A DNA stretch of 64,000 bases, taken from Pleurocapsa minor HA4230-MV1. Its GTDB lineage: Bacteria; Cyanobacteriota; Cyanobacteriia; Cyanobacteriales; Xenococcaceae. The notes beneath the pieces are model-generated. The model was not told the DNA's origin, searched no databases, and saw only the letters and a list, made by a program, of their open reading frames with translations. Positions 8,320-17,132 of the stretch are shown piece by piece (position 1 is the stretch's first letter; each line of letters opens with the position of its first letter). A program made the position numbers and the translations under genes. The stretch covers positions 62,001-126,000 of the forward strand of contig JAHHHZ010000022.1 in the NCBI GenBank assembly GCA_019359095.1, read 5' to 3'.

Positions 8320-9009
8320 CTATAAAAAAGAACTTACCCTTTCCTGAGCCTGACCATATAACTTGTCGGCAATTCTAAATATTTCTTGCCCAGTATGAAG
8401 ATACTGATCGTTATAGTTCATGGTAAACCACTGTAATTCTTTGATCCCGTCGCCAATGTGATTGAGGGAGTAATAAAGATTGCTAGCAACCCCCGCTAAT
8501 TGAGCAGGATTTGGCTGAGATGATAACTTTTGCTGTGCCTGTTGCCAATATTCATTACAGGTATCTAAATAGGCTTCAAAATCTGACATCAAACTATCAT
8601 CAAACGGATCCGCTGATAAATTATCTATTTCAGACTCCAGAGGCTTAAGAATTTTACTGATTAAACGATGAATTGGGAAATAAACTTCTTGCAACCACTG
8701 TTGGTAGCTAATTTGTGGAGGTGCATAGGCGCGCTGCTGCTGATATTGCCTTTGGGCAGCAGCATTTCTAGCCTGTCGGTTTACCCAAAAATCGCTGGTC
8801 TGTCCTAGCTGTTGTTGACGGTCATATAAGCGTCTACTTTTGCTATTGCCCAAAATTTCGTAGGCAGCATTAAGAGCAACGATGCGATCGCAATTTTGCG
8901 CTTCTGGTTGACTGTCGGGATGAAACTGCTTGGCTAAACGTCGATATGACTGTTTGATTTCTTGCTGAGTAGCTTGGGAATTAACTTGGAGAACTTGATA
9001 GTGATTCAC
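8320..9009 (-). CDS. DnaJ-domain protein
   Basis: 229 residues. An N-terminal J domain (residues ~1-65) has MNHYQVLQVNSQATQQEIKQ, the HPD motif (QFHPDSQPE) and the final helix NAAYEILGNSKSRRLYDRQQ. There is no Gly/Phe-rich or zinc-finger region, so it is a type III J protein. The Gln-rich linker (RQYQQQRAY) and C-terminal ~110 helical residues match no family I know. Role by family: stimulates Hsp70 ATPase on a specific client. It stands alone between a repeat block and cysK. Confidence 0.85.
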   Translation of the reverse strand: MNHYQVLQVNSQATQQEIKQSYRRLAKQFHPDSQPEAQNCDRIVALNAAYEILGNSKSRRLYDRQQQLGQTSDFWVNRQARNAAAQRQYQQQRAYAPPQISYQQWLQEVYFPIHRLISKILKPLESEIDNLSADPFDDSLMSDFEAYLDTCNEYWQQAQQKLSSQPNPAQLAGVASNLYYSLNHIGDGIKELQWFTMNYNDQYLHTGQEIFRIADKLYGQAQERVSSFL

Positions 9010-9084
9010 GACTAGACATTGATGGAAGTAGGCGGGTCTTAAAAATTTGGGCAGAAGATTAGTGCAAATAAATAAACTAACAAA

Positions 9085-10038
9085 TTAATTAAAGACAGAT
9101 TCAGCCAAATCGGCAAATAACGGCGTACTTAGATAACGCTCTCCAAAGCTAGGTTGAATCATCACAATTAGCTTATTTTTATTTCCTGGTCTTTGTGCCA
9201 CCTTAACTGCTGCTGCCAGGGCTGCACCTGTAGAAATGCCTGATAGCAAGCCTTCTTCACGGGCTAAACGACGACCATAATGGATCGCCTCATCATCAGT
9301 AACGGTAATAACTTCGTCAATTAAATCTACTTTTAACACCTCTGGAACAAAGCCCGCACCAATGCCCTGAATTTTGTGAGATCCAGGTTGACCGCCAGAA
9401 AGAACAGGACTACTGATCGGTTCAACGGCAATTACCTGTAGTTCAGGCTTGTATCTTTTTAATACTTCTGCTACACCTGTAATTGTTCCTCCAGTACCAA
9501 CTCCTGCCACAATCACATCTACTTGCCCTTCTGTGTCTGCCCAGATTTCTTCGGCAGTGGTGCTTTTATGAATTTCAGGATTAGCAGGGTTGTTAAACTG
9601 CTGTAGCATATAAGCATCAGGCAAACTATCGGTAATTTCTTGGGCTTTTCTAATACACCCACCCATTCCTTCGCTGCCAGGAGTCAACTCTAGCTGCGCA
9701 CCATAAGCTTTTAACATCGCTCGTCGCTCTTTGCTCATAGTTTCTGGCATAGTCAGAATTAGCTTGTATCCTTTGGCAGCAGAAGCCATAGCGAGGGCGA
9801 TTCCCGTATTGCCCGATGTTGGTTCAACCAAAATAGTTTTGCCTGGAGTAATTGCCCCCTCAGCTTCGGCAGCATTAATCATATTTACTCCAATACGATC
9901 TTTCACAGAGGCAGCAGGATTCATGCCTTCTAGCTTGACAATGATTTTGGCTAAACATCTTTCAGCTTGAGGAATGCGATTGAGCTGAACTAGAGGAGTC
10001 TTACCTACTAGTTCAGTGACATTTTTGGCAATTTTCAT
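9085..10038 (-). CDS. cysK: Cysteine synthase A (O-acetylserine sulfhydrylase)
   Basis: 317 residues from the ATG at 10038 (the open frame begins at a TTG at 10047). Fold-type II PLP enzyme: [10 protein letters not shown] near the start, PLP lysine in [11 protein letters not shown] (~46), the substrate loop [12 protein letters not shown], the phosphate-binding GTGGTITG, and [11 protein letters not shown]. It converts O-acetylserine and sulfide to cysteine in the cytosol, the step after sulfate uptake and reduction. The sulfate transporter operon lies at 36.5-40.7 kb. Upstream on the same strand are a MITE-like repeat and a structured RNA candidate with its own terminator. Confidence 0.93.
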   Translation of the reverse strand: MKIAKNVTELVGKTPLVQLNRIPQAERCLAKIIVKLEGMNPAASVKDRIGVNMINAAEAEGAITPGKTILVEPTSGNTGIALAMASAAKGYKLILTMPETMSKERRAMLKAYGAQLELTPGSEGMGGCIRKAQEITDSLPDAYMLQQFNNPANPEIHKSTTAEEIWADTEGQVDVIVAGVGTGGTITGVAEVLKRYKPELQVIAVEPISSPVLSGGQPGSHKIQGIGAGFVPEVLKVDLIDEVITVTDDEAIHYGRRLAREEGLLSGISTGAALAAAVKVAQRPGNKNKLIVMIQPSFGERYLSTPLFADLAESVFN

Positions 10039-10181
10039 AAGATCCAAATTTTAGATAGCGTATCTTTATTGTGCTTGTTTATTGCCTGCTGTATCTAGCA
10101 ATTTTTCAATAGTTCATAATTTTCTGGTTTGTTTCCTGTAGTGATTTTAGAAACAGATCAGAGAATAGTTATTAATGTAGC

Positions 10182-10278
10182 TTACAGCGAATTTTAGTTG
10201 GATAGAACCCATTACCCATTACCCATTACCCATTACTTCAATAAATTAATGTGTCTACTCAATTGAAAACTGCTGTAA
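10182..10278. mobile_element. MITE-like repeat with TTACAGC ends and an internal heptamer array, copy 1
   Basis: It starts TTACAGCGAATTTTAGTTG and ends CAATTGAAAACTGCTGTAA, giving imperfect terminal inverted repeats. The middle holds CCCATTA heptamers. A second copy at 23968-24071 has the same ends and flanking words and is 7 bp longer, i.e. one heptamer more. Confidence 0.75.
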
Positions 10279-10314
10279 GTTGTCAAATCTGAAACGATTG
10301 CCCACAAAAACTAT

Positions 10315-10358
10315 CCGCCCCCACAAGCTAATAACAGAGTTACTGCTTATGGGGGCGG
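10315..10358 (-). terminator. Strong terminator hairpin of the structured RNA
   Basis: CCGCCCCCACAAGC (10315-10328) pairs with GCTTATGGGGGCGG (10345-10358): 14 bp with one mismatch. On the minus strand the GC-rich stem is followed by ATAGTTTTTG. It would end a transcript coming from about 10540. Confidence 0.75.
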
Positions 10359-10500
10359 TCTAGAGGGTCTCTTAGTCGAAACCTAACTGCTGGAAGGATC
10401 TCCAACAATGTCTACCTAGTTGCTTCTAAAAGAAGCTCAAGATGCGACTGTTTAAAGAACAGCCCCAGCGCACAGCTGGCTATCATCAACTAGGAGACCC
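10359..10500 (-). ncRNA. Candidate multi-stem structured RNA closed by GGGTCTC/GAGACCC
   Basis: On the minus strand GGGTCTCCTAG (10500-10490) pairs with CTAAGAGACCC (10375-10365). Four hairpins fit inside: CCAGC/GCTGG, CTGTT/AACAG, GCTTCT/AGAAGC and TGTTGGA/TCCAGCA. A terminator follows at 10315-10358, so the strand is clear. The outer arm overlaps the 23-codon ORF at 10452-10523, so translation would compete with folding. It is not tmRNA, RNase P or SRP RNA by the motifs I can check. It could be an independent small RNA or a cysK leader. Confidence 0.45.
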
Positions 10501-10523
10501 ATGTTAGTACTATGTTCTGTCAT
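10452..10523 (-). CDS. Candidate 23-residue leader peptide with near-perfect Shine-Dalgarno
   Basis: AGGAGGTGAT, almost fully complementary to the 16S 3' end, sits just upstream of the ATG at 10523. The ORF encodes MTEHSTNMGLLVDDSQ and ends CAGAVL before TAA. It lies at the 5' end of the structured RNA: its start codon falls in a short CCCATG/CATGGG stem, and codons 8-12 are the 5' arm of the closing stem. A leader peptide or a short regulatory ORF is plausible. It has one Cys codon, so Cys attenuation of cysK is only weakly supported. Confidence 0.4.
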   Translation of the reverse strand: MTEHSTNMGLLVDDSQLCAGAVL

Positions 10524-10578
10524 GGGCATCACCTCCTGTATCCCTAAATGGTTAGTTTGATACTTATGTATCTACTGA

Positions 10579-11982
10579 TTAATATAACGAAGTTTTATAG
10601 TTTCGGCAAGATTGGATAAATCTCCGAGCAAAAGATGTACTGACACCCCAATGTAGATGCAAATAAGAAGCGTGAACTTGTTTAACATTCCAGCCTTCAG
10701 TTGATGGCACACTGGATTGATGAACTCCCTGTAATTGCCATTGAGGAGACTGAGGAGCAATGATTAATCGAGAACGATGAAATTCATGTCCCATAGTCGT
10801 TTGTTGCGCTGTCACCATAGGACTATCTTGTAAAGCGATCGCCTGACGATAGCCCAAAGTTAATTTAGCCTGCATAGTTACCGTACTGGGAATAATTCCT
10901 ACCATCGACCAGGTTTTTTGCTGAAGATCGATCAATTGTTCGCAGAGATACATTAAGCCTCCACATTCAGCGTAAGTCGGTAGATCGGCCTCAATGAGTA
11001 GTTTAAGCTGTTGCAAGACACTTTTATTTGCTGCTAGCTGTTGAGCAAATACTTCGGGAAAACCACCACCGAAATATAGTCCTTGAATGCGATCGGGAAG
11101 ATTGCGATCTTGAAGAGGACTCCAAAATACTAACTCCGCTCCCAATTGGGTCAAAAGATCTAAATTATCCTGATAGTAAAAATTAAAGGCTCGATCTCTA
11201 GCAACAGCAATTCTCACGGTAGCAGATTGTTTTTGCTTAATACTTTGCTCCTGGTCAGAACAAGGCATTGTCTCGCTCCTATCCGATCTTTGACTAATTA
11301 GGGGTAGCAAGTGATGCCAATTAAATGATGTTTTAGCTAAATCAGCCAGTTGTGCAAAGATATGACTAAGATTAGCTAGTTCACTAGAGGGAACTAAACC
11401 AAGATGGCGATCGGGAATAGCTACTACTGAATTGCGCCTCAAAACTCCTAAGATTGGCAGATTAATACTTTTTAACGCTGTTTCCAATAGTTCCAAATGG
11501 CGATCGCTCGCTACCTGATTCAGAATTACGCCGACAATATTTACCTGGGGATCTAAGTTGGCATAACCATAGGCGATCGCTGCTACGGAAGTCGATAAAC
11601 TAGCACAATCGATCACCAATAATACAGGTAGATTTAAAATTCTGGCGATATGAGCGGTGCTGCCATAATCATTGCGCAATTCTGGTTGTTCGGGATGATA
11701 AATACCGTCAAACAATCCCATCACCCCTTCTACAACAACCCATTCAGCATTTTGACTATGACGCTTAAAGCAATCTTTGACATAACTAGGAGAAGTCAAC
11801 ACAGGGTCTAGGTTACGACAGGGTAAGCCAGTTACAGCCGTGTGAAACATCGGGTCAATATAGTCTGGCCCGACTTTAAAAGATTGAACTTGCCTGTTTT
11901 GTGCTGCTAGATAAGCCAGTATACCTAGGGTGACAGTCGTTTTACCGACTCCAGAGCGATCGCCTGCAATGATTAAACCCAT
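10579..11982 (-). CDS. cbiA: Cobyrinate a,c-diamide synthase (CobB/CbiA)
   Basis: 467 residues from the ATG at 11982, which puts MGLIIAGDRSGVGKTT at the N-terminus as in the family; the open frame reaches 12021 but adds only unconserved residues. The N-terminal P-loop amidoligase domain includes FKVGPDYIDPMFH and VVVEGVMGLFDG. The C-terminal class I glutamine amidotransferase domain has the nucleophile in TYAECGGLMYL and a late His. It amidates cobyrinate carboxylates in cobalamin synthesis, using Gln and ATP. It is divergent from the pil chemotaxis operon, with no other cob genes nearby. Confidence 0.9.
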   Translation of the reverse strand: MGLIIAGDRSGVGKTTVTLGILAYLAAQNRQVQSFKVGPDYIDPMFHTAVTGLPCRNLDPVLTSPSYVKDCFKRHSQNAEWVVVEGVMGLFDGIYHPEQPELRNDYGSTAHIARILNLPVLLVIDCASLSTSVAAIAYGYANLDPQVNIVGVILNQVASDRHLELLETALKSINLPILGVLRRNSVVAIPDRHLGLVPSSELANLSHIFAQLADLAKTSFNWHHLLPLISQRSDRSETMPCSDQEQSIKQKQSATVRIAVARDRAFNFYYQDNLDLLTQLGAELVFWSPLQDRNLPDRIQGLYFGGGFPEVFAQQLAANKSVLQQLKLLIEADLPTYAECGGLMYLCEQLIDLQQKTWSMVGIIPSTVTMQAKLTLGYRQAIALQDSPMVTAQQTTMGHEFHRSRLIIAPQSPQWQLQGVHQSSVPSTEGWNVKQVHASYLHLHWGVSTSFARRFIQSCRNYKTSLY

Positions 11983-12146
11983 TTCATCTATCTCTATAGT
12001 GGGAAATATATCTAAGCTCAACCTGAATTTTAGTAGGAATTTTGGGAACTATAGAAAAAGTCTGAGAGAAACCTTCTATTTTGGAGATCTTTGAATTCCT
12101 TTTTTTTCACTTTTGCTTACTTTGCGCCAAAATTTGCAGCATTATC

Positions 12147-13367
12147 ATGAATAATAATTTTCAGAGTCCGTTACAGGTTCTCATAGCAAAATCTAAAACA
12201 ACTTGGTCTGGTTGTATCGAAATAGAGGAACCTAAAGATCCTTCAATTAGCTGGAATGTTTATCTACTGCAAGGAAAAATACAGTATATAAATACTAATT
12301 TGGGACAGCAAGAACGATTAGATTATCTTTGGCAACGATTTAAGCTAGGTTCAGAATGTCCTCAAGTTGCTCAACCAGAAGTCGAAGTTTCAGAATATGT
12401 TCAATTATGTCAAGCTTTATCTAATCAACAGCCAACAGATACAGACGTTAAAAAGCAATTATTTAGATTTTGTCGAGAGGGATTAGCTAACGTCTTAAGT
12501 ATTGAGAAAGCTCATATAGAGTTAGTTCCAGCCAAACGAATTAACAAAGCAATTGTCAGCTTCGGTTTGGAAAAACTGGGAGAAAAATTAGAAGATCAGG
12601 TTAAAATTAGCAGACATATTCGAGGCTATATCGATTCACCTTTTAGTCGGCTATATTTAGAACAAAAAAATGCCTTAAAGTTTTATCAAATTTGGAAGCC
12701 TAAATATGCTGCTCCAGAACTAAAAGAAATCGCCGACAACCACAAATTGTCAACCTTTGTCAGTTTGTTTGTTGCTAAAAATAGTTTCTATCAAATTGCC
12801 AGTAAAATTAATGCTGATACGTATTTTTTGGCAAAACATTTGGAACAGTCCATTGCTGAAAAATTAATCGATCTATTGCCCTTTAAAGAACTCACGAAAG
12901 AAGAGTTACGCCTTAAAGAGCATCTTCAAGCAGATGATTCAGCTTCAGCTAATGTGGTGAATTCCACCGATTCCACTCCAACATCATCAACTTTAGTCGC
13001 CTGCATTGATGATAGTAAGACAGTTCAAAAACAAGTGAAAATGACCTTAGAAGCTGGAGGTTATCAAGTACTTAGTATTCTCGATCCGACCTTAGCCTTA
13101 AAACAATTATCTCAACATCAACCTGTGGTAATTTTCATGGATATAAACATGCCTGAACTTAATGGTTACGATCTATGTAGCCTATTAAGAAAATCTGAAA
13201 GATTTAAAGATATTCCCATTGTGATGTTGACGGGAAGAGACGGCATGATCGATCGGGTTCGAGCCAAACTAGTTGGGGCAACTGACTATCTCACTAAACC
13301 TTGCGATCCTAATAAATTAATTACTTTAGCCAAAGCATTAGAAACATCCGTTGTAACTACTAATTAG
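12147..13367 (+). CDS. pilG: PatA-like response regulator of the pilus chemotaxis operon (PilG/HmpA type)
   Basis: 406 residues from ATG 12147; the longer frame from 12081 adds an unlikely Phe-rich stretch. The N-terminal region (SGCIEIEEPKDPSISWNVYL, LLQGKIQYINT) matches the PATAN/DUF4388-type domain of PatA. A linker leads to a C-terminal receiver domain (~280-400) with phospho-Asp ~332 in FMDINMPELNG and the conserved Lys in YLTKPCDP. In Synechocystis and Nostoc such proteins head the pix/pil/hmp operons and act on pilus motors. It is the first gene of a five-gene same-strand cluster. Confidence 0.85.
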   Translation: MNNNFQSPLQVLIAKSKTTWSGCIEIEEPKDPSISWNVYLLQGKIQYINTNLGQQERLDYLWQRFKLGSECPQVAQPEVEVSEYVQLCQALSNQQPTDTDVKKQLFRFCREGLANVLSIEKAHIELVPAKRINKAIVSFGLEKLGEKLEDQVKISRHIRGYIDSPFSRLYLEQKNALKFYQIWKPKYAAPELKEIADNHKLSTFVSLFVAKNSFYQIASKINADTYFLAKHLEQSIAEKLIDLLPFKELTKEELRLKEHLQADDSASANVVNSTDSTPTSSTLVACIDDSKTVQKQVKMTLEAGGYQVLSILDPTLALKQLSQHQPVVIFMDINMPELNGYDLCSLLRKSERFKDIPIVMLTGRDGMIDRVRAKLVGATDYLTKPCDPNKLITLAKALETSVVTTN

Positions 13368-13519
13368 AAATTAATTAATTTTACTCAGGATGATTTTAGC
13401 TAAAAAAATGTCAAAATACGTCGGTGATCAGCAATTATCCAATGGTAGTTTTAACCCATTTCTGGGAATTATAAAACTAACCAGATTATTGACCAAAAAA
13501 TAATTTAAAGAAGTAGTTA

Positions 13520-13891
13520 ATGATTATGAAAACTATACTTATTGTTGAAGATACTCATGCAGAAAGACAAATGAGTTCTGCTTTATTGTCTCATGCTGGT
13601 TTTGAAGTAGCTGTAGCAGATAGTGCAGAAACAGCTTGGTTATGGCTCAATGCTAATCCTCTACCAAACCTCATCTTATTAGATATTGTCATGCCTGGAG
13701 AAAGTGGGCTAGATCTATGTCGTAAAATTAGAGAACATGATGGTTGGAAAGATGTTCCTATTTTATTCTGTAGTTCCAAAGCAGAAGAATTTGATCGTTT
13801 TTGGGCAATACGTCAGGGGGGCAATGAATATATTACTAAACCTTATGTTCCGCAGAATTTGGTAGACAAAGTAAATCAGTTTGTCAATTAA
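13520..13891 (+). CDS. pilH: CheY-like response regulator (PilH/HmpB type)
   Basis: 123 residues: a single receiver domain with acidic pocket (VEDTHAE), phospho-Asp ~55 in LLDIVMPGESG and the conserved Lys in YITKPYVP. There is no output domain, so it should act by protein contact, as PilH does in type IV pilus chemotaxis. A second ATG two codons in (13526) is an equally good start. It is the second gene of the operon, 150 bp after pilG. Confidence 0.88.
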   Translation: MIMKTILIVEDTHAERQMSSALLSHAGFEVAVADSAETAWLWLNANPLPNLILLDIVMPGESGLDLCRKIREHDGWKDVPILFCSSKAEEFDRFWAIRQGGNEYITKPYVPQNLVDKVNQFVN

Positions 13892-14110
13892 TTGATTATC
13901 AAAGTATATTTATTTGACAATTTAGTTTTGACTAAAAATATTTGAAACCTGATAGATTGAGCCAAGTAATCAAAGATAATTTTATTCACAATGCTACTAA
14001 CGGTAATCCTAAATCAATCAAAGTTGATTTTTAGTAATTAATTTTAAAAATATTTTTTGTGACTGTCATCAATAATCACATCATTGTCTATAGTTAGATG
14101 TTTCTGCTCT

Positions 14111-14593
14111 ATGGTTATTCATCAGGAATACTTTACCGTTGAACTAGGATCAAAAATTACTTTGGGATTGCCTTTAAATGAGATGGGCATTGTCGCCCAA
14201 TTCGACATAGCTAATATTTGTACTGTACCTGGAGTAGCTGAATTTTGGTATGGAGTTGTCAATTTTAAAGGTTCTTTATTGTGGATCTTAGATAGCGATC
14301 GCTTTTTTAATTTAAACCTTCAGCGCAATAAGCTAGCCCAAAAACTTACGGTAGTAGTTGTCAAAAACCAGCAGTTAGACAGTGAAAAACAAGTAGCGAT
14401 CGTCACCCAACAGTTAAAAGGCATCGTGGCGGTAGAGCCATCTTGCTGTCAACCTCTAGCTGACGACGCTTTACCTCAGTTAAGTAAGTGCTGTTCTACC
14501 GTAGCTCATACAGAAGCCCAGACTATTTACCTGCTTGACGCTGCTGCTTTGCTACAACAGCTACACCAACAATCAATTTTGGTATCAACCTAA
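14111..14593 (+). CDS. pilI: CheW-like adaptor (PilI/HmpC type)
   Basis: 160 residues from the ATG at 14111; the open frame continues back to a TTG at 14084. CheW-domain features: YFTVELGSKITLGLPL, then GVAEFWYGVVNFKGSLLWILD matching the conserved 'G..N.RG.vl.v.D' strand. It couples the receptor to the CheA kinase at the membrane. The position between pilH and pilJ is the usual gene order. Confidence 0.87.
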   Translation: MVIHQEYFTVELGSKITLGLPLNEMGIVAQFDIANICTVPGVAEFWYGVVNFKGSLLWILDSDRFFNLNLQRNKLAQKLTVVVVKNQQLDSEKQVAIVTQQLKGIVAVEPSCCQPLADDALPQLSKCCSTVAHTEAQTIYLLDAAALLQQLHQQSILVST

Positions 14594-14631
14594 ATTAAAT
14601 TGCATCTATTGAATTATTAGGAATTAAGTCT

Positions 14632-17031
14632 ATGTCTGATAACACTGGTGATATTGTAAGTAAAATAGTTGAGGCCAATGCCTTAGAAAATGCAGGAAAA
14701 GTAGAACAGGCGATCGCTCTATACCAAGAAATTTCTGATTTAGATCGCGAGGGAAATTATGGCAATGTTGCCAGGGAAGCCTTAGCTAATCTAGAGAAGA
14801 GCAAAGCTACAGCCAGCAATATCTCTACTGCTTCAACAGCTACTGTTAAGACTAATAATTTTTGGGACAAAATTAATCTTCGCACTAGAACCACTTTAAT
14901 TTTGGTGGGTGTCAGTACCCTGTCCACGATTGCCGTAAGTATGATTGCTTATAGCTTTGCTCGGCAGTCTATGGTCAAGGAAATTACAACTGTCGAACAA
15001 AAGATCGCATCAGAGGTAGCAAACAAAGTTGCTTTCTATATGCGAGAACGTTTTGGGGATATTCAGATTATGTCTAATTTGACAATTCTCACTAATTCTC
15101 AGCTGCGAGCAAATACAACTGCCAAAGATAAGCAGGCTGCCTTAGATTCCTTCATCAAAGCCTATGTAATCTACGACAGTGTCGCTGTTGCCGATCTTCA
15201 GGGAAATATTCTGGCTCAATCTACGGGGAATGCTTTACCTGGCTTGGGTAATTCCAGTTACTTCCAAGCAGCGATTAAAACCAATGGCCCGATACTGAGT
15301 CAGCCACTGTTGTCAGAAGGCTCCAAGGTTTTAGCAGTTTATTTAGCTGCACCGATTAGAGATAGTGCTACAGGTAAAAATGTTGGTGTGATTCGAGCGA
15401 GGATACCAGTTAAATATCTGCGAGATGTAATTCTCTCGGAGGATCAAACAGAAAATTATCTTTTAGACAATCAAGGACGAATTTTTGCTGCTTCTGAAGA
15501 GTCAGAATTTAAAGAAATTCAAAATCTGCCAGGAAGTGTTCAACCCGCTGACGATCGCCTTGACTACTTTAACGAACTGAAAGTTGCTCGGGCAAATCAA
15601 GACGGCAAAGCATCTGGGAATAGATCCTTGATTACCGATGAAGATTTAGCCTCTTATACTCCTTTTGCAGAATTTAAAGACGAGTTCCGTTCTCAGCTAC
15701 CAGATTTAGGCTGGAGTACAATTACTACTGTCGATAAAAAGCAAGCTTTCAAAGCACAGCAAGGACTGTTAATTTCTTTTGCAGCAGGAACACTGATCGT
15801 TTCTGCCTTGGTAACTGCGATCGCTTCCTTGATCGGCTACAAAGCAACTTTACCTATCTTAGAAGCTGTAGATGCCCTCAAACAATTAGGTAGCGGTAAC
15901 TTTGATGTACGGATACCTGTTAAAGGACAAGATGAACTAGCCGATTTAAGTTCTAATATCAATAGGATGGCGGGGCAAATTCAAGATTTGCTCTTTACTC
16001 AAGAAGCAGAAACCAAACAACAGCGTAAAGAAAAAGAGCTGCTGCAACAGGGAGTAATGAGTCTATTGTTAGATGTTGAAGGGGCGCAAAAAGGAGACTT
16101 GACTGTGAAAGCCCAGATGACTGATGGTGCAGTTGGTTCTATTGCCGATGCCTTTAACGCGACCATGAAAAAACTCAGAGAACTTCTGCAAGAAGTGCAA
16201 GCGGTTTCAAGCGAGGTTGGTCAATTATCTTTGGCGGGGGAAGACTCAGTACGCCAGCTGTCCGAATCTGCCCTCAAACAGACTGAAGAAATTAACCAAG
16301 CATTAGGCAGCATTGAAGAAATTAATCAGTCCGTAGCTACGGTGGCTAACTATGCGCAAGAAGCAGCCAAAATTGCTCGTGACGGTTCTCTTCAAGCCAG
16401 AGAGGGAGATTTGGCGATGGATGCTACGGTCAACAGTATTGAAAAAATTCGTGGTACTGTAGCCAACACCGCCAAAAAAGTAAAACAACTGGCAGAATCT
16501 TCCCAAGAAATTGCGCAAATTGTGGAAATTATCTCGGGTATTTCCGAAAAAACCAACTTACTAGCATTTAACGCTTCGGTGGAGGCAGCACGGGCAGGAG
16601 AACACGGTGAAGGATTTAGAATCGTAGCCGAAGAGGTACGTCGTCTGGCAGATCGAATTACAGAAGCGACCAAAGATATTCAACGGCTGGTTAGCACCAT
16701 TCAGCAAGATACAACCTCCGTGCTGCAAGGGATGGAAACCAGTACTTCTGAGGTGGTTAATGGGAGTGAATTAGTTCACCTGACTAAGCTCAACCTACGT
16801 AGCTTGGCAGATACCAGTAAACAAATTGATGAATATCTCAAATATATCTCCACTAGTACTACTGACCAAACCAATACTTCTGTGGTAGTTAACCAAAAAA
16901 TCAACGGTATTGCCTCCATCGCTAAAATCAACTCGACCGAAGCCCAAAATGTGGTGCAATCACTGCAAACTTTGGTATCTGAAGCTAACAATCTCCAGTC
17001 TTCTATTTCCCAGTTTAAGCTAGAGGCTTAG
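14632..17031 (+). CDS. pilJ: Methyl-accepting chemotaxis protein (PilJ/HmpD type)
   Basis: 799 residues. A TPR-like helical N-terminus (~1-50) precedes the first membrane segment (TTLILVGVSTLSTIAVSMIA, ~85-105). A periplasmic Cache-type sensor (~110-375) follows, then a second membrane segment (ISFAAGTLIVSALVTAIASL), HAMP (~405-455) and a long signalling coiled coil with the hairpin tip EKTNLLAFNASVEAARAGE. The presence of a Cache domain and absence of bilin-binding GAF domains point to PilJ/HmpD (motility), not PixJ (phototaxis). The cytoplasmic tip should bind PilI and PilL. Confidence 0.88.
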   Translation: MSDNTGDIVSKIVEANALENAGKVEQAIALYQEISDLDREGNYGNVAREALANLEKSKATASNISTASTATVKTNNFWDKINLRTRTTLILVGVSTLSTIAVSMIAYSFARQSMVKEITTVEQKIASEVANKVAFYMRERFGDIQIMSNLTILTNSQLRANTTAKDKQAALDSFIKAYVIYDSVAVADLQGNILAQSTGNALPGLGNSSYFQAAIKTNGPILSQPLLSEGSKVLAVYLAAPIRDSATGKNVGVIRARIPVKYLRDVILSEDQTENYLLDNQGRIFAASEESEFKEIQNLPGSVQPADDRLDYFNELKVARANQDGKASGNRSLITDEDLASYTPFAEFKDEFRSQLPDLGWSTITTVDKKQAFKAQQGLLISFAAGTLIVSALVTAIASLIGYKATLPILEAVDALKQLGSGNFDVRIPVKGQDELADLSSNINRMAGQIQDLLFTQEAETKQQRKEKELLQQGVMSLLLDVEGAQKGDLTVKAQMTDGAVGSIADAFNATMKKLRELLQEVQAVSSEVGQLSLAGEDSVRQLSESALKQTEEINQALGSIEEINQSVATVANYAQEAAKIARDGSLQAREGDLAMDATVNSIEKIRGTVANTAKKVKQLAESSQEIAQIVEIISGISEKTNLLAFNASVEAARAGEHGEGFRIVAEEVRRLADRITEATKDIQRLVSTIQQDTTSVLQGMETSTSEVVNGSELVHLTKLNLRSLADTSKQIDEYLKYISTSTTDQTNTSVVVNQKINGIASIAKINSTEAQNVVQSLQTLVSEANNLQSSISQFKLEA

Positions 17032-17132
17032 AAGGGCGATGTAGGCTTTGCGATCGCAGCGAGTACTATTACTTCAGCAAAGTAATTAGTTACCGACACT
17101 AAGTAATAATTTATTGAAGAAATCTGATTAAA

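Noticed and set aside
10365-10500. tmRNA-like word GGTTTCGAC in the structured RNA
   Set aside because: tmRNA has this word near its 5' end with a tRNA-like acceptor and a T-arm; here it is near the 3' side, and no T-loop, CCA end or tag-peptide frame is present.
10315-10540. The structured RNA read on the plus strand
   Set aside because: The hairpin at 10315-10358 has no T-run on the plus strand, while on the minus strand it is followed by TTTTT, and the RBS and ORF are on the minus strand.
14632-17031. PixJ-type phototaxis receptor
   Set aside because: No bilin-binding GAF domain; a Cache-type sensor is present, so PilJ/HmpD type.
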